Notes under the pieces: generated by a model
Database searches by the model: none
What the model was told of the DNA's origin: nothing
The model's input: only the letters and a program-made list of their open reading frames with translations
DNA from: Cinnamomum chago
Taxonomy: Eukaryota > Streptophyta > Magnoliopsida > Laurales > Lauraceae
NCBI GenBank assembly: GCA_038049695.1
Contig: CP142451.1
Location: forward strand, 44,527,001-44,591,000
Direction of reading: 5' to 3'
DNA length: 64,000 nt
Program-made: the position numbers and the translations under genes
Shown here: positions 1 to 12,080 of the stretch, piece by piece
Position numbering within the stretch: the stretch's first letter is position 1
Layout: every line of letters starts with the position of its first letter

Positions 1-358
1 AGACCCTGCGGCATAAATCATGCATTTCGTCCAACGAGTGTCGGTATGGGACGACCTCCCCATAAGGTGGTCCTGCGCGCTCTCAGAGGGATCGTTTTCG
101 AGCTGATAGCAGCTTCGAAACTCTCTCATGGAAAAATTCCAGGCACGCAGAGCCATCCCAAAAACAGACGCCACTGACAGCAGCCCTCACATCCTTCGAA
201 CGAGCTCTGCCGCCAGGCAATGAGCTTCAAAAGGACCTAGTTCGGTCTTCGTGGTCACAGTGAAGGCACCAATCGCTAGGGTGAACCAAACCCCTGAACG
301 AAAAGACAAGGCTCGAGCTCGAGCTCGAGCTCGGGAGAGCCTCGATCGCTGGCAGAAT
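1..358. other. Older flanking DNA, unassigned
   Basis: This stretch lies outside every element recognised here and ends at the AGAAT target duplication of element C. It is more GC-rich than the LTRs beside it. No convincing open reading frame or protein family is seen. The DNA that originally adjoined it resumes near position 37040, because everything between is inserted copia material. It may be non-coding sequence of an older retroelement or intergenic DNA; I cannot tell which. Confidence 0.4.
311..334. repeat. (GCTCGA)n microsatellite
   Basis: Four tandem copies of the hexamer GCTCGA, itself rich in CTCGAG and GAGCTC palindromes, lie just before the element C insertion site. Confidence 0.8.
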
Positions 359-2032
359 TGTTGGAAGTAGGTGGGCCTCATGGATAGATTTTCAAAATGT
401 TTGACCCACCTGACTCAGGGATCAAGTATCCAGAAGGCCATAAACCACATCCAGGATGCAATCCCTCTTTCTCATCAATCATGTACAGCAATATAACCTA
501 TCTAGAAGATAGAAATCAGCAACTACATGCAACAAAATAATCTACAATAAGTAAAGAAGCATATTATACCTTTGGAGCCCGGTAGTGCTCTAATCGAGGA
601 GAAGACAACCAACTAGAACAAGAACTCTTCTTGAAGCAATTAGAGATCTACAAAACCTTGTTGTCTTCCACGCTATGACCCTCTATCAGATCTCTTTTCT
701 CAAGAAGATGTGTGTGATCTTCAAGAGAAAACAGTACTAGAAACTCTAAGGAACAAGAATGCAACTAGAAGAGAGAAGAGGAGAAGAAGAGTTGTGCAAC
801 ACTTGCACTAGAGGCTCTTGGGCGTGGGTATTATGTCATGGACGTCCAAGGGGTGTATTCCCCTTTAAATAGCCCTCAAGTCTCCTCTCTTATCTCTCTT
901 ACTAATTTTTATTAGAAGTCACACTTCCACACAAATTAGTAGCTTACTATTACCACTATTAGAAGTCCCACTTCAAATAGAAATATTAACTTTCTAATTC
1001 CTTCTTTTTAGAGTTTAGGTAAGAATAGAATCTTTTTAATACATGGGCTAGCGTGGGGACCACTAGGGATTCCTTAGAAAGCTGGCACCAACTGGGACAC
1101 GCGACCCCATATCTCTTGTGTAATCCGGGCCCACAGTTAATTGCAAATAACACCACTATATAAATGCAATTGCACTCCAGTCTTAGGAATAAATTACAAT
1201 GAAGACCCTAAACTTCCCAATTACTAGAAGTAGGCCCCTCTATCATTATCCATGGATTAATTGGAATAAATCTGTCTCATCGAATCTTAGATCCATATCT
1301 TATTATCCTTGAGCCTCAATTAATTACAGTGATCATTAGTACCATCCAATTAACTCTTAATCGAGATGGGTGCGCACTTACTAATGATAAATCCATTAAT
1401 TGACACAAGGGAATGATGTAGATAGATTCCATATTTACCATTGGATGTTCCCATAGTCCTACTACCACATACCCAAGACACCGAGGTGTTGACCTACAGT
1501 TGGCCTCACTCATTGGTGACTCAAAGCAAATGAATAGATAGAAACTTGAGTTCATCAATGTCTCAGGATTAAGAGCCTATTGCTAGAGAATTAAGAGAGC
1601 AGACCTTAAATTGAGACAGTATTTCATAAGGTGCTTCTCATGGTCCTTCAATACATCCAATGTACCAGCACTATGATCCAGAATCTTACATTCTGATGAT
1701 CAAGACAAATCACACTATCTCATAGTGATCAAAGTGTTGCAACCTTATCAGATGAGATGCCCAGTCTCATCACTGGTTCTGAAGATATTTTAAGTATAAG
1801 ATTTGTGACACATGTCTCCCATATGTGGATCTCATTCATAGACATATATCACATCTAATATACTAATGGGACCTGGTTCATCTCATGAACCATTATGTCA
1901 TATGAATTGGTCATGTGCATTAAGTAATAAACACCATTCATCTCATGAAAGGAAAGCATGATTTTATTGATAAATAAAGAAATTAATCAGTTTATTACAT
2001 CAACTGATGGATTGAATCCATACAATCTAACA
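359..2032 (-). repeat. 3' LTR of element C
   Basis: A 1674-bp LTR, TG...CA ended, matching the split 5' LTR that starts at 18414. On the minus strand it begins TGTTAGATTGTATGG and ends CCTACTTCCAACA. A TATA-like A/T run lies near 865-880 and an enhancer-like palindrome pair at 914-974. Confidence 0.92.
914..974 (-). promoter_or_regulatory. Two GAAGTnnnACTTC palindromes in the element C LTR
   Basis: Two 13-bp inverted repeats (914-926 and 962-974) lie 48 bp apart, upstream of the TATA-like run when read on the minus strand. The same words occur in every LTR of this family in the window. A role as an LTR enhancer is inferred. Confidence 0.6.
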
Positions 2033-2041
2033 ATCTCCCAC
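2033..2041 (-). other. Polypurine tract of element C
   Basis: On the minus strand the purine-rich run GTGGGAGAT directly precedes the 3' LTR, the expected place for plus-strand priming in reverse transcription. Confidence 0.75.
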
Positions 2042-2047
2042 TTGGGC

Positions 2048-2652
2048 TCAATTCCAGTCAGGGTTGCATCTCATGCCCATCCCGTCAACATGCTGCTCAA
2101 AAACTTTGGTAGTCAAAGACTTAGTAAAGGGATCTGCCAGATTGTCTGCAGAGGCTATCTTGGTAATAGCTATATCACCTCTCTGCACAATCTCTCTGAC
2201 TAAATGATATTTCCTTTGTACATGCTTTTGGCTTTTATGGCTTCTGGGCTCCTTGGACTGAGCGACTGCCCCGCTGCTGTCATAGTAAATTGTGAGCGGC
2301 TGTTGTGCCAAAGGTACCACCCCGAGTTCCATAAGGAATCTCTTGAGCCATACTGCTTCCTTAGCTGCTTCACAAGCCGCTACATATTTAGCCTCCGAGG
2401 TGGAATCAACGGTACATTCATGTTTTATACTCCTCCAGCTGATAGCTCCACCACCAAGCATAAATACATAACCAAAGGTGGATTTTCTAGAATCCTTATC
2501 TGACATGAAGTCAGAATCTGTGTATCCAACTGGAATCAACTCATCACTGCCATAAATTAATATGTAATCTCTAGTCCTTCTCAAGTATTTGAGAATACAC
2601 TTTACAGCAGTCTAATGTTCAAGTCCTAGGTTAGACTGATATCTGCTGACTA
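2048..2652 (-). pseudogene. pol: Element C pol, RNase H end
   Basis: Minus-strand remnant of the copia RNase H domain. It shows the family pattern YTDSDF...DKDSRKSTFGYV, a DSTSEAKYVA block and the C-terminal ADNLADPFTKSL motif, and ends just before the purine tract. It is the downstream end of the coding region at 4425-7673, separated from it by the solo LTR at 2653-4419. It belongs to a broken element and is not a host gene. Confidence 0.9.
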
Positions 2653-4419
2653 TGTTGGAAAATAGGTGGGCCATTCAGATAGGTTTCAAAAACTTTTGAC
2701 CCACTTGAAGCAGCGATCAACTATATAGAAGGCAATAAATCCAATCCAGGATGCAATCCCTCAAACTCATAAATCATGTACAGCAATATAACCTATCTAG
2801 AAGATAGAAAATAACACCTAAACATGCAACCACGAAATCCACAACATACAAGGATGCAGATATACCTTTGGAGCTTAGTTGTGCTCTAATGGAGAATTTG
2901 AATTCTTTCTTTGATGATGAACACCTTCACTAATCAAATTAGAATCTTCAACACCTTTTGATCTTCCACGCTATGACCCGTATCAAATTCTCTTTTCTCA
3001 AGAAGATGGTGGAATCTCCAAGAGAAAAACCCTAGAGGAAACTAGAAGAGAAACTAGAAGAGGGAAGTGATGTGCAACAACTTGCACAAGAGAGGAAGAT
3101 GATGATGGGCGTGAATCCCTAGGTGGAATCAATGCATAGTGACGTCCAAGGGCTCTCCTCTTCTCCTTTTATAGCATTCAAGCCACCTCCTCTTACTAAT
3201 TGAAATCGAAGTCTTACTTCCACTACAACTAGTTGCTTATTAAATCACAATTAGAAGTCTTACTTCAAATATGATTAGTAACTTACTCTTTTACTAATTA
3301 AAATAGAAGTCCTACTTCCATTAATAATTAGTAACTTACTATTACCACTATTAGAAGTCTCACTTCAAATAGAAATAGTAACTTTCTATTTCCTTTTAGA
3401 GTTCTACTATAATTAGTATCCTTCTAATATCTTGGGCTAGCGTGAGGACCACTAAGGATTCCATAGAAAGTTGGCTCCAACTGGGACACGCGACCCCACA
3501 TCTCATGTGCAATCCGGGCCCACAGTTAATTGCAAATAACTCCACTATATAAATGCAACTGCACTCCAGTCTTAGGAATATATTACAATGAAGACCCTAA
3601 ACTTCCACAGTTCCACAAGTAGTACCCTCCATCTATATCCATGGATCAATTGGACATGTCCACCAAAATAGATCCATATCTTATTATCCTTGAGCCCCAA
3701 TTAATTATAATGATCATTTGGTACCGATCCAATTAACTCTTAATTGCAATGGGTGCGCCCTTACCAATGATAAATCCATTAATTGGCACAAGGGGATATT
3801 AAAGATAGATTCCATCTTGACCATTGAATGTTCCCACAACTCTACTACCACGTACCCAAATCACCGAGGTGTTGACCTACAATTGGCCTCACTCATTGGT
3901 GACTCAAAGCAAATGAATAGATAGAAACTTGAGTTCATTAATGTCTCAGGATTATGAACCTATTGCTAGGGAATTATGAGAGCAGACCTTAAAGTAAAGA
4001 GAATGTATATAAGGTGCTTCTCATGGTCCTTCAATACATCCAATGTACCAGCACCATGATCCAGAATCTTACATTCTGATGATCGAGACAAATCACACTA
4101 TCTCATAGTGATCAAAGTGCTGCAACCTTGTCAGATGAGATGCCCAATCTCATCACTGGTTGTGAAGATATTTAAGAATAAGATTTGCAATACATGTCTC
4201 CTATATGTGGATCTCATCCACACACATATATTACATCTAGTATACTTGTGGACTCCGATTCATCTCATGAATCATTATGTCATTCGTATTGGTTATGTGC
4301 AAACAAGTAATAGAACACCATTCATCTCATGAAAGGAAAGCAATAATATATATATTGATAAATAAAGAAATTAATCAATTTATTCATCATATACTGGTAT
4401 TGAGACCATAAAACTAACA
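2653..4419 (-). mobile_element. Solo LTR of the C/B copia family
   Basis: A 1767-bp LTR in minus orientation, TG...CA ended, with the duplication GACTA at 2648-2652 and 4420-4424. It sits inside the RNase H region of element C. Its sequence is closer to the LTRs of element B (both start TGTTAGTTTTATGGTCTCAA on the minus strand) than to those of C. No internal region is present, so it is probably the product of LTR-LTR recombination after insertion. Confidence 0.93.
3208..3366 (-). promoter_or_regulatory. Four evenly spaced GAAGTnnnACTTC palindromes
   Basis: Thirteen-bp inverted repeats at 3208, 3254, 3306 and 3354, with spacings of 46, 52 and 48 bp. They resemble in layout the tandem enhancer boxes known from tobacco Tnt1 and Tto1 LTRs, although the words differ. 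The function is inferred. Confidence 0.6.
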
Positions 4420-4424
4420 GACTA

Positions 4425-7400
4425 GGCCCACTGCATGACAGATATCCATTCTAGTACATAGCATAGCATACATGAGGCTACCAACAGCCGAAGCGTATGG
4501 TATCGACCTCATCTGTTCTTTTTTCCTCAGGTGTCTTAGGACACTGATCCTTGGAAAGGTGCACTCCATGCCTAAAAGGTGTAATACCCTTCTTGGAGTC
4601 TTGCATAGCAAATCGTACCAGTACCTTATCTATGTATGCAGCTTGGGATAAGCCAATCATCCTATTTTTCCGGTCTCGATGAGTTTGATTCCTAGGATGT
4701 AGCTAGTTTCTCCCAAGTCCTTCATATCAAAAGTCTTGGCCAACCAAACTTTTACCGTTGATAACATTCCCATATCTTTCCCAAGGAGTAGGATGTCATC
4801 GACATATAAAATCAGAAAGACTACCCTATCACCTTCGCTTTTCGTGTAACCACATGACTCATCCGGATTTTGACAAAAACCAAATGACTTGATTGCCTGG
4901 TCAAAACGGATGTTCCAGCTTCGAGATGCCTGCTTTAGTCCATAAATAGACTTCTGCAACTTATAAAATTTTTGCTCTTGGTTTTTAGCCACAAAACCAT
5001 CTGGCTGCACCATATAGATGTCTTCCTCAAGATAGCCGTTGAGAAACGCCGTCTTGACATCCATTTGCCAAGTCTCGTAATCGAGATGAGCCATAATGGA
5101 TAAGAGTATCCTGATGGACTTAAGCATGGCTACCGGCGAGAAGGTTTCCTCATAATCGATACCCTCTTTCTGAGTATACCCTTTCGCAACAAGCCTGGCC
5201 TTAAAGGTCTCCACTCTACCATCTGGTCCTCTCTTTCTCTTGTAGACCCATTTACACCCAATAGGTTTAATATTGGCAGGCAAGTCCACAAGTGTCCAGA
5301 CCTGATTGGAGTACATAGACTCCATCTCAGCTTTCATAGCATCTTCCCAACGTCTCGAATCTATGTCACTGATTGCTTCATCATAGTTACAAGGATCTTG
5401 TTTCGGTTCTTCCGGGATTGCCTCGTAAGACTCTCCCAAGAACGAGAACCTATCAGGGGGTCTGACAATCCTCTCACTACGACGAGGCACTGGTGTAACT
5501 ACTGGGTCTGGTAAGGGCGGTTCTTCCTCAAGTTCGGTCATACTTGGATTTGGAATTGTTTGCTCTTGAATTTCTTCCAAGATCATCTTTTCTAAAGATT
5601 TTCGGTCCATCATATAATCTTCCTCCAAAAAAACCTACAAACATGCATACTTCCGACTTCGCTTCCAACTTATTCGTCTTAACCTTTAGCACATGTGTCG
5701 GACAACCCCAAATGTGTAAATGTTGTAGACTGGGCTTTCGCCCGGACTACAACTCCCGGGGAGTTTTAATATGTACATTGCAGTATCCAAGGCGTATCCC
5801 CAAAAGGATATAGGTAATCCTGAGAACCTTAGCATAGACCTAATCATATCTAAAAAGTCCGGTTCCTTCTTTCCGCTACTCCATTTTGTTGAGGCATGCC
5901 AGGAGCAGATAACTGGGATAGAATCCCATTTTATGATAAGTATCCCAAAAAATCAGCAGAGAGATATTCCCCTCCTCGATCTGATCGAAGAGTCTTGATA
6001 CTCTTACCTAATTGCTTTTCCGCTTCCGCTCGAAACTCTTTGAACTTTTCAAAAGCCTCGGACTTGCGGTGCATAAGGTATATGTATCCATATCTTGAGT
6101 AATCATCTATGAAAGTGATAAAAGTACTCATATCCTCCTCTGGCCCTGACATTAATGGGTCCACACACATCAGTATGCACTAATTCCAATAAACCTTTGG
6201 CCCTATTGCCCTTAGATGAAAAGGGTCTTTTGGTCATTTTACCTTCCAGACAGGATTCGCAGACAGGCATTGGTTCTACAACCAATGAAGGCAAGATACC
6301 ATCTTTCACTAGACTGTCAATCCTGTTTAGGTTTATATGACCTAGCCTCAAGTGTCAAAGTTTTGTTGGATTAGATGAAGGTGATTTCCTCTTTAATGAT
6401 GGTCTATTAATTGTTTCAGTATCATGTATCTCATACATTGTAGGAGTTAACAAATAAAGCCCATTGGTTACCCTGCCAGAACATATAAAAGTACCATTCC
6501 TCTTTATGATAACTTCAGTACCAAAAGTAATGGAATAACTTTTATTGACCAAACTAGAAACTGAAATTAAATTCCACCGTAAAGACGGTACATATAACGT
6601 GTCTGACAAAACCAACAAATTATTTGAAAAACATAAAGTAATAACTCCCACTGAAACTGCCTCTGCTTGAGCATCAGATCCTAAGTTAACAATGATTTCT
6701 CCGTCACTGAGCCTCCTGGGTTCCCTAAACCCCTGCAACAAATTACATATGTGATTAGTTGCCCCGAAGTCCACACACCAAGATTCTGAAGTACCAGTTG
6801 CAAAACTAACTTCAGAAATAAGTGACTCAATCATACCTGAGGTCTTCTTTTTAGACAGATACTCTGAACAATTCCTTTTCCAATGTCCCGTCTTACCACA
6901 ATGGAAACACTTTCCTTTTGACCCTGAACCCTTAGCCTTGGCCACGCCACCATTAGGACCATTCTCCACCTTAGGACCTTTCGGAACTGATTTCGTTTTG
7001 CCTTTCTGCCCTTTGTCTTTTGGCTTGAACTTGGCATCTGACTTTTCTGTCACTAGGGCAGTTGGCTTCTTCTTCATAATCCCTTCAGTCACCACCAGCT
7101 GGCTAGACAGCTCAGCCAGAGTCAGATTCATCTTATTCATATTGTAATTAACCTTGAAATTGTTGAATGACTCTAGTAGTGACTCAAGGATTATGTCGAT
7201 CTGCGATTCTGCATCAATCGCAGCTCCTAGTACATCTAGCTCATTTAATGAGTCCATCATTTTCAACATGTGTTCCTGTACTGATGTACCTTCTGCCATC
7301 TTGGTGCTGATGAGCACCCTCATAGCTGCCTGCCTAGCAGGCCTGCCCTGTTCCGCAAACATCTCCTTTAAGTTCGATATAATATCAAATGCAGTCTTAT

Positions 7401-7673
7401 AAGATTGATGTTGGTGTTGCAAAACACTAGACATGGATGCCAGAATGTAGCATCTGGCCATCTCATCGTCTTTGGCCCATTTGGTGTAAAGTTCCTTTTC
7501 TTTTTCCGGTGCATCCGGACCAGGCTCATTAAGGGGGGTTTTGGTAATGACATATTTATAACTTGAGGCGGTCAAGACAATATCCAGGTTCCTTTCCAGT
7601 CTACATAGTTGGATCCCACCAACTTATTCTGGTTGAGGATGGGCACAAGTGGATTGAAAGTATTTGAGTTCAT
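4425..7673 (-). pseudogene. gag-pol: Element C gag-pol, main part
   Basis: Minus-strand copia coding region, read from about 7673 downward. Gag has the copia-type capsid region (EKELYTKWAKDDEMARCY) and a CCHC knuckle near 6869-6910 (CFHCGKTGHWKRNC). A protease-like SWCVDFGATNHIC follows near 6750-6785, then the pre-integrase LRLGHINLNR near 6310-6365, integrase (HTDVCGP) from about 6175, and reverse transcriptase with [11 protein letters not shown] near 5040-5075 and YVDDILLLG near 4780-4810. RNase H begins toward 4425. The region is broken in several places and is a fossil. The C family shares this protein set with element B. Confidence 0.92.
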
Positions 7674-8830
7674 GCTTGAAAAACTGTAGCACATAACCAT
7701 ACATTCAATTAATGAATTTAAATGACATTAGGGTTTAGTATTCTACCAAATTTATGTGGGAATCCTCATAACCACTAAATTTAGAATACATCGGAATCCC
7801 AATCTTCGGGGTATGCCTCCTTGGGGAGTACGAATACCACCTAGATTGGTGCGGATCAAAGTTGGTCAAAACTAGGATTAAGACTAACTATCCATGATCC
7901 CCTTCATTCATTATTATCTAGGGATCTCATACCAAATAATGAATGACCCCCGATTAGCTTTGGTTTCTAAAATATATGAGGCAAATCCTTAGGGATACTA
8001 CATCATTATTTTAGTTAAGTGTGACCCACCAACTAGCATTGTATGACAACCGTTGCGGGCAGCTCCTCCTTGGGGAGTGGGCCCCCGCCCCGTCTCACCA
8101 ACACTATCCATAGGAGATCCATATCTAGTAACCGGAGAAATAAAAGCCCTCCGTGGGGAACGGTCATTCTCAAGATGGCGCGAGGCTAATACTTTCTTTA
8201 CAATGGACCTATGGTGGAAAACCATGGGGATTTCTCAATTTAAATGCCCCGCTCCCACTTAATATTTTATAATTGAGGATTTCCTTGTAAGGTATTAGGG
8301 CCCACATGTATATTTATGAACATCAAATCATCTCATGATATGATCAAAGACTGGTTCCAAGTCAAGTTATTTTAAGGAAAGTTCAGTTTCTTAAATTAGT
8401 GTTACCAATGTGGCCATCTCATGGGTCATCAACACTAATTAAAACTCTTTCCAAAAATTAATTTGATTTGACCAATTTTAGTAACTTGCTATGTTTGGAT
8501 CAGATTTTGAAATATTCTAAATTAAGCATTCATCCAGAAATAGGAAAAGCTAAAATTAGAAACTAGTCCTCTCCACCACATGGCCCAAGCAGAATAGACT
8601 TCTTGGACTTCTAGACTTTCCAAAACTTTGGGATTCTTCAAACTCTTTGGGCATCTCCAAAAGGCTTTTGGTAATCTTCAAACTCTTTGATTATGAGTCC
8701 AACTTTACTTTCCTTCTTCGTCTCGGACATCGCCAGAATTTACAAATTTAGAAAAATTACATAAATTCCTATGCCTCAATTATGAGACTTACATGGTAAC
8801 CCAAACATGGAAATAAAAGGGCTATAGGGA
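7674..8830 (-). other. Element C leader, gag-proximal part
   Basis: Non-coding leader between primer site and gag, split from its other half (17704-18413) by element B. It aligns with the B leader over much of its length and has no convincing reading frame. A GC-rich block near 8050-8120 has no counterpart in B. Confidence 0.75.
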
Positions 8831-8835
8831 AATTC

Positions 8836-10607
8836 TGTTAGTTTTATGGTCTCAATACCAAGAGTATGATGTAATAAGTTGATTAATTTCTTTATTCATG
8901 AATACAATCATGTTTTCCTTTCATGAGATGAATGATGTTTAATTATATACTAGCACATAACCAATACATATGACATAATGGTTCATGAGATGAAGCGGGT
9001 CCCATTAGTATATTAGATGTGATATATGTATATGGATGAGATCCACATATGGGAGATATGTGTCACAAATCTTATACTTAAAATATCTTCACAACCAGTG
9101 ATGAGACTGGGCATCTCATCTGACAAGGTTGCAACACTTTGATCACAATGAGATAGTATGATTTGTCTCGATCATCAGAATATAAAATTCTGGATCATAG
9201 TGCTGGTACATTGGATGTATTTAAGGACCATGAGAAGCACCTTATGAAATACTATCTCGATTTAAGGATTGCTCTCATAATTCCCTAGCAATAGGCTCTC
9301 AATCCTGAGACATTGATGAACTCAAGTTTCTGTCTATTCATTTGCTTTGGGTCACCAATGAGTGAGGCCAACTGTAGGTCAACACCTCAGTGTCTTGGGT
9401 ACGTGGTAGTAGGACTGTGGGAACATGCAATGATCAAGATGAAATCTATCTACATTATCCCCTTGTGCCAATTAATGGATTTATCATTGGTAAGTGCGCA
9501 CCCATTCCAATTAAGAGTTAATTGGAGCAGTACCAAATGATCACTATAATTAATTGGGGCTCAAGGATAATAAGATGTGGATCTAAGATTGGATGGGACA
9601 GATTTATTCCAATTGATTCATGGATATTGATAGAGGGGCCTACTTGTGGTACTGAGAAAGTTTAGGGTCTTCATTGTAATTTATTCCTAAGACTGGAGTG
9701 CAATTGCATTTATATAGTGGAGTTATTTGCAATTAACTGTGGGCTCGGATTGCACATGAGATGTGGGGTCGCGTGTCCCAGTTGGAGCCAACTTTCTAAA
9801 GAATCCCTAGTGGTCCCCACGCTAGCCCAATTTATTAGAAAGATACTAATTCTACTTGAACTCTAATAGGAAGGTTACTATTTCTATTTGAAGTGAGACT
9901 TCTAATAGTGGTAATAGTAAGTTACTAATTATTAATGGAAGTAGGACTTCTATTTTAATTAGAAAGGAGAAAACTATTAATTGTTGTGGAAGTGAGACTT
10001 CTATGGCAACTAGCAAGGGAGAAGTTTACTATTTTGTAATGGGAGTTAAACTTCTATTTCAAATAGGAAAAGAGGTGGAATGGAGGACCATAAATAGGGG
10101 ATATAGTCCCTCCTGAACGTCCATAACAAGGAGAGCAATTCCAGCCCCTTTGTGCAAGTGTTGCACAAGTTCTCTTCCTCTCTAAGTTCTCCTCTCTTTC
10201 TCCTTTAGTTTCTTAGAGTTACTAGTTGGGTTTTCTCTTGAAGATTCCACCATCTTCTTGAGAAAAGAGATCTAATACGGGTCATAGCGTGGAAGATCAA
10301 AAGGTGTTGGAGATTCTGATTTGGCTAGTGAAGGTGTTCATCATCATAGAAAGAACTCAAATTCTCCATTAGAGCACTACAAGGCTCCAAAGGTATAAAT
10401 CTACATCCTTGTATATTGTATATTTCGTGGTTGCATGTTTAGGTGTTGTTTTCTATCTTCTAGATAGGATATATTGCTGTACATGGTTTATGAGTTTGAG
10501 GAATTGCATCCTGGATTGGGTTTGTTGCCTTTCTAGACAATTGATCCCTGCATCAAGTGGGTCAAAAGTTTTTGAAACCTGTCTGGAAGGCCCACCTACT
10601 TCCAACA
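8836..10607 (+). repeat. 5' LTR of element B
   Basis: A 1772-bp LTR starting TGTTAGTTTTATGG and ending CTACTTCCAACA, followed two bases later by the primer site. A TATA-like CATAAATAG lies near 10089-10097. It matches the 3' copy at 15928. Confidence 0.95.
9890..10054 (+). promoter_or_regulatory. GAAGTnnnACTTC palindrome array, element B 5' LTR
   Basis: Three perfect-arm 13-mers at 9890-9902, 9938-9950 and 9989-10001, and a weaker fourth near 10042-10054, spaced 48-53 bp. They end about 40 bp before the TATA-like CATAAATAG. The 3' LTR has the same set near 16983-17146. Confidence 0.6.
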
Positions 10608-10609
10608 AT

Positions 10610-10622
10610 TGGTATCAGAGTC
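10610..10622 (+). other. Primer binding site of element B
   Basis: TGGTATCAGAGTC begins two bases after the 5' LTR. It is complementary to the 3' end of plant initiator tRNA-Met, the usual primer of plant copia elements. Confidence 0.85.
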
Positions 10623-12080
10623 ATACCTTATCTCTAATCATGTTAGATCAGTAAGCTTGCTCTAATCTTTGCATGAGATGCGAAGAAGATGAAGCAAGGG
10701 CTATGTAAGGATCAGTTTTGATGAATTTACTTGGTTTGATAGTAAATTCATGTTTGGATAGTCACAATAGGGTTTAATAATGATGGAGGGATGGTAGGAA
10801 GTCATTGGAACACTTTGGAAGTGATTTGGTGAAGAATGGACACGAAACAGAAAACCCAAGTTGCAGGTTTTCGTCAGTCCGGTCAACCTCGCCCCGTGCT
10901 CGGTCGACCGGCTGACTTGTAGGTCGGTCGACCGAGCCAACTGCACAGTTTGCTACAGAAACTGGTTTTTCCAGTTTCGGGTCTTCTTTTATTTCCTATT
11001 TTTCCAGCATTATTTGGCAGCCTATTTTTGTGTTTTGTATGGTTGTATGAGATACTAACTTGCAGATGATCATGTCCTCTCCATATGGCCCACAAGTCTT
11101 TTGCTTTCTATTTATGGTTATTGGTTTATTTAAGGCTAAATGTAAAGGGCATCATGGTTTCCTTGGTTTCCAGTGAAAGGGCAAGGCATGATGAATTTCC
11201 CTATAGCCCTTTTATTTCCATGTTTAGATTACCATGTAAGTCTCATAATCGAGGGATAGGAATTTATGTAATTTTTCTAAATTTGTAAATTTTGTCGATG
11301 TCCGAGACGGAGAAGGAAAGCGATGTTGGACTCCTAATCAAAGAGTTTGAAGATTACCAAAAGAGTTTTGGAGTTGCCCAAAGAGTTTGAGGAATTCCAA
11401 AGTTTTGGAAAGTCTAGAAGTCCAAGAAGTCTATTCCGCTAAGGCCATGTGGAGGAGAGGACTAGTTTCTAATTTTAGCACTTTCTATTTATGGATGCAT
11501 GCTTAATTTAGAATATTTCCAAATCTGATCCAAACATAGCAAGTTACTAAAATTGGTCAAATCAAATTAATTTTTGGAAAGAGTTCTAATTAGTGTTGAT
11601 GACCCATGAGATGGACACATTGATAACATTAATTTAGAAACTGGACTTTCCTTAAAATAACTTGACTTGGAACCAATCTTTGATCATGTCATGAGATGAT
11701 TTGATGTTGTCATGCAATGCTAGTTGGTGGGTCACACTTAACTAAAATAATGATGTAGTATCCCCAAGGACTTGCCTCATTCATTTTAGAAACCGAAGTA
11801 AATCGGGAGTCATTCATTATTTGGTATGAGATACCTAGATAATAATGAATGAAGGGGATCATGGAAGTTAGTCTTAATCCTAATTTTGACCAACTTTGAT
11901 CCGCACCAATCTAGGTGGTATTCTCACTCCCCAAGGAGGCATACCCCGAGGATTGGGATTCCAATGTATTCTAAATTTAGTGGTTATGAGGATTCCATAT
12001 AAATTTGGTAGAATACTAAACCCTAATGTCATTTAAATTCATTAATTGAATGTATGGTTATGTGCTACAGTATTTTAAGC
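10623..12080 (+). other. Element B leader with CGGTCGACCG palindromes
   Basis: About 1.46 kb of non-coding leader between primer site and gag. It contains the 10-bp palindrome CGGTCGACCG at 10901-10910 and 10925-10934. Short open frames here have no family features and I treat them as chance. Confidence 0.8.

Noticed and set aside
1316-1558. Open frame recurring in the C/B-family LTRs (also near 9313, 16405 and 34212)
   Set aside because: It recurs only because the LTR recurs. It lies upstream of the TATA region, its length varies with each copy and there is no recognisable domain.
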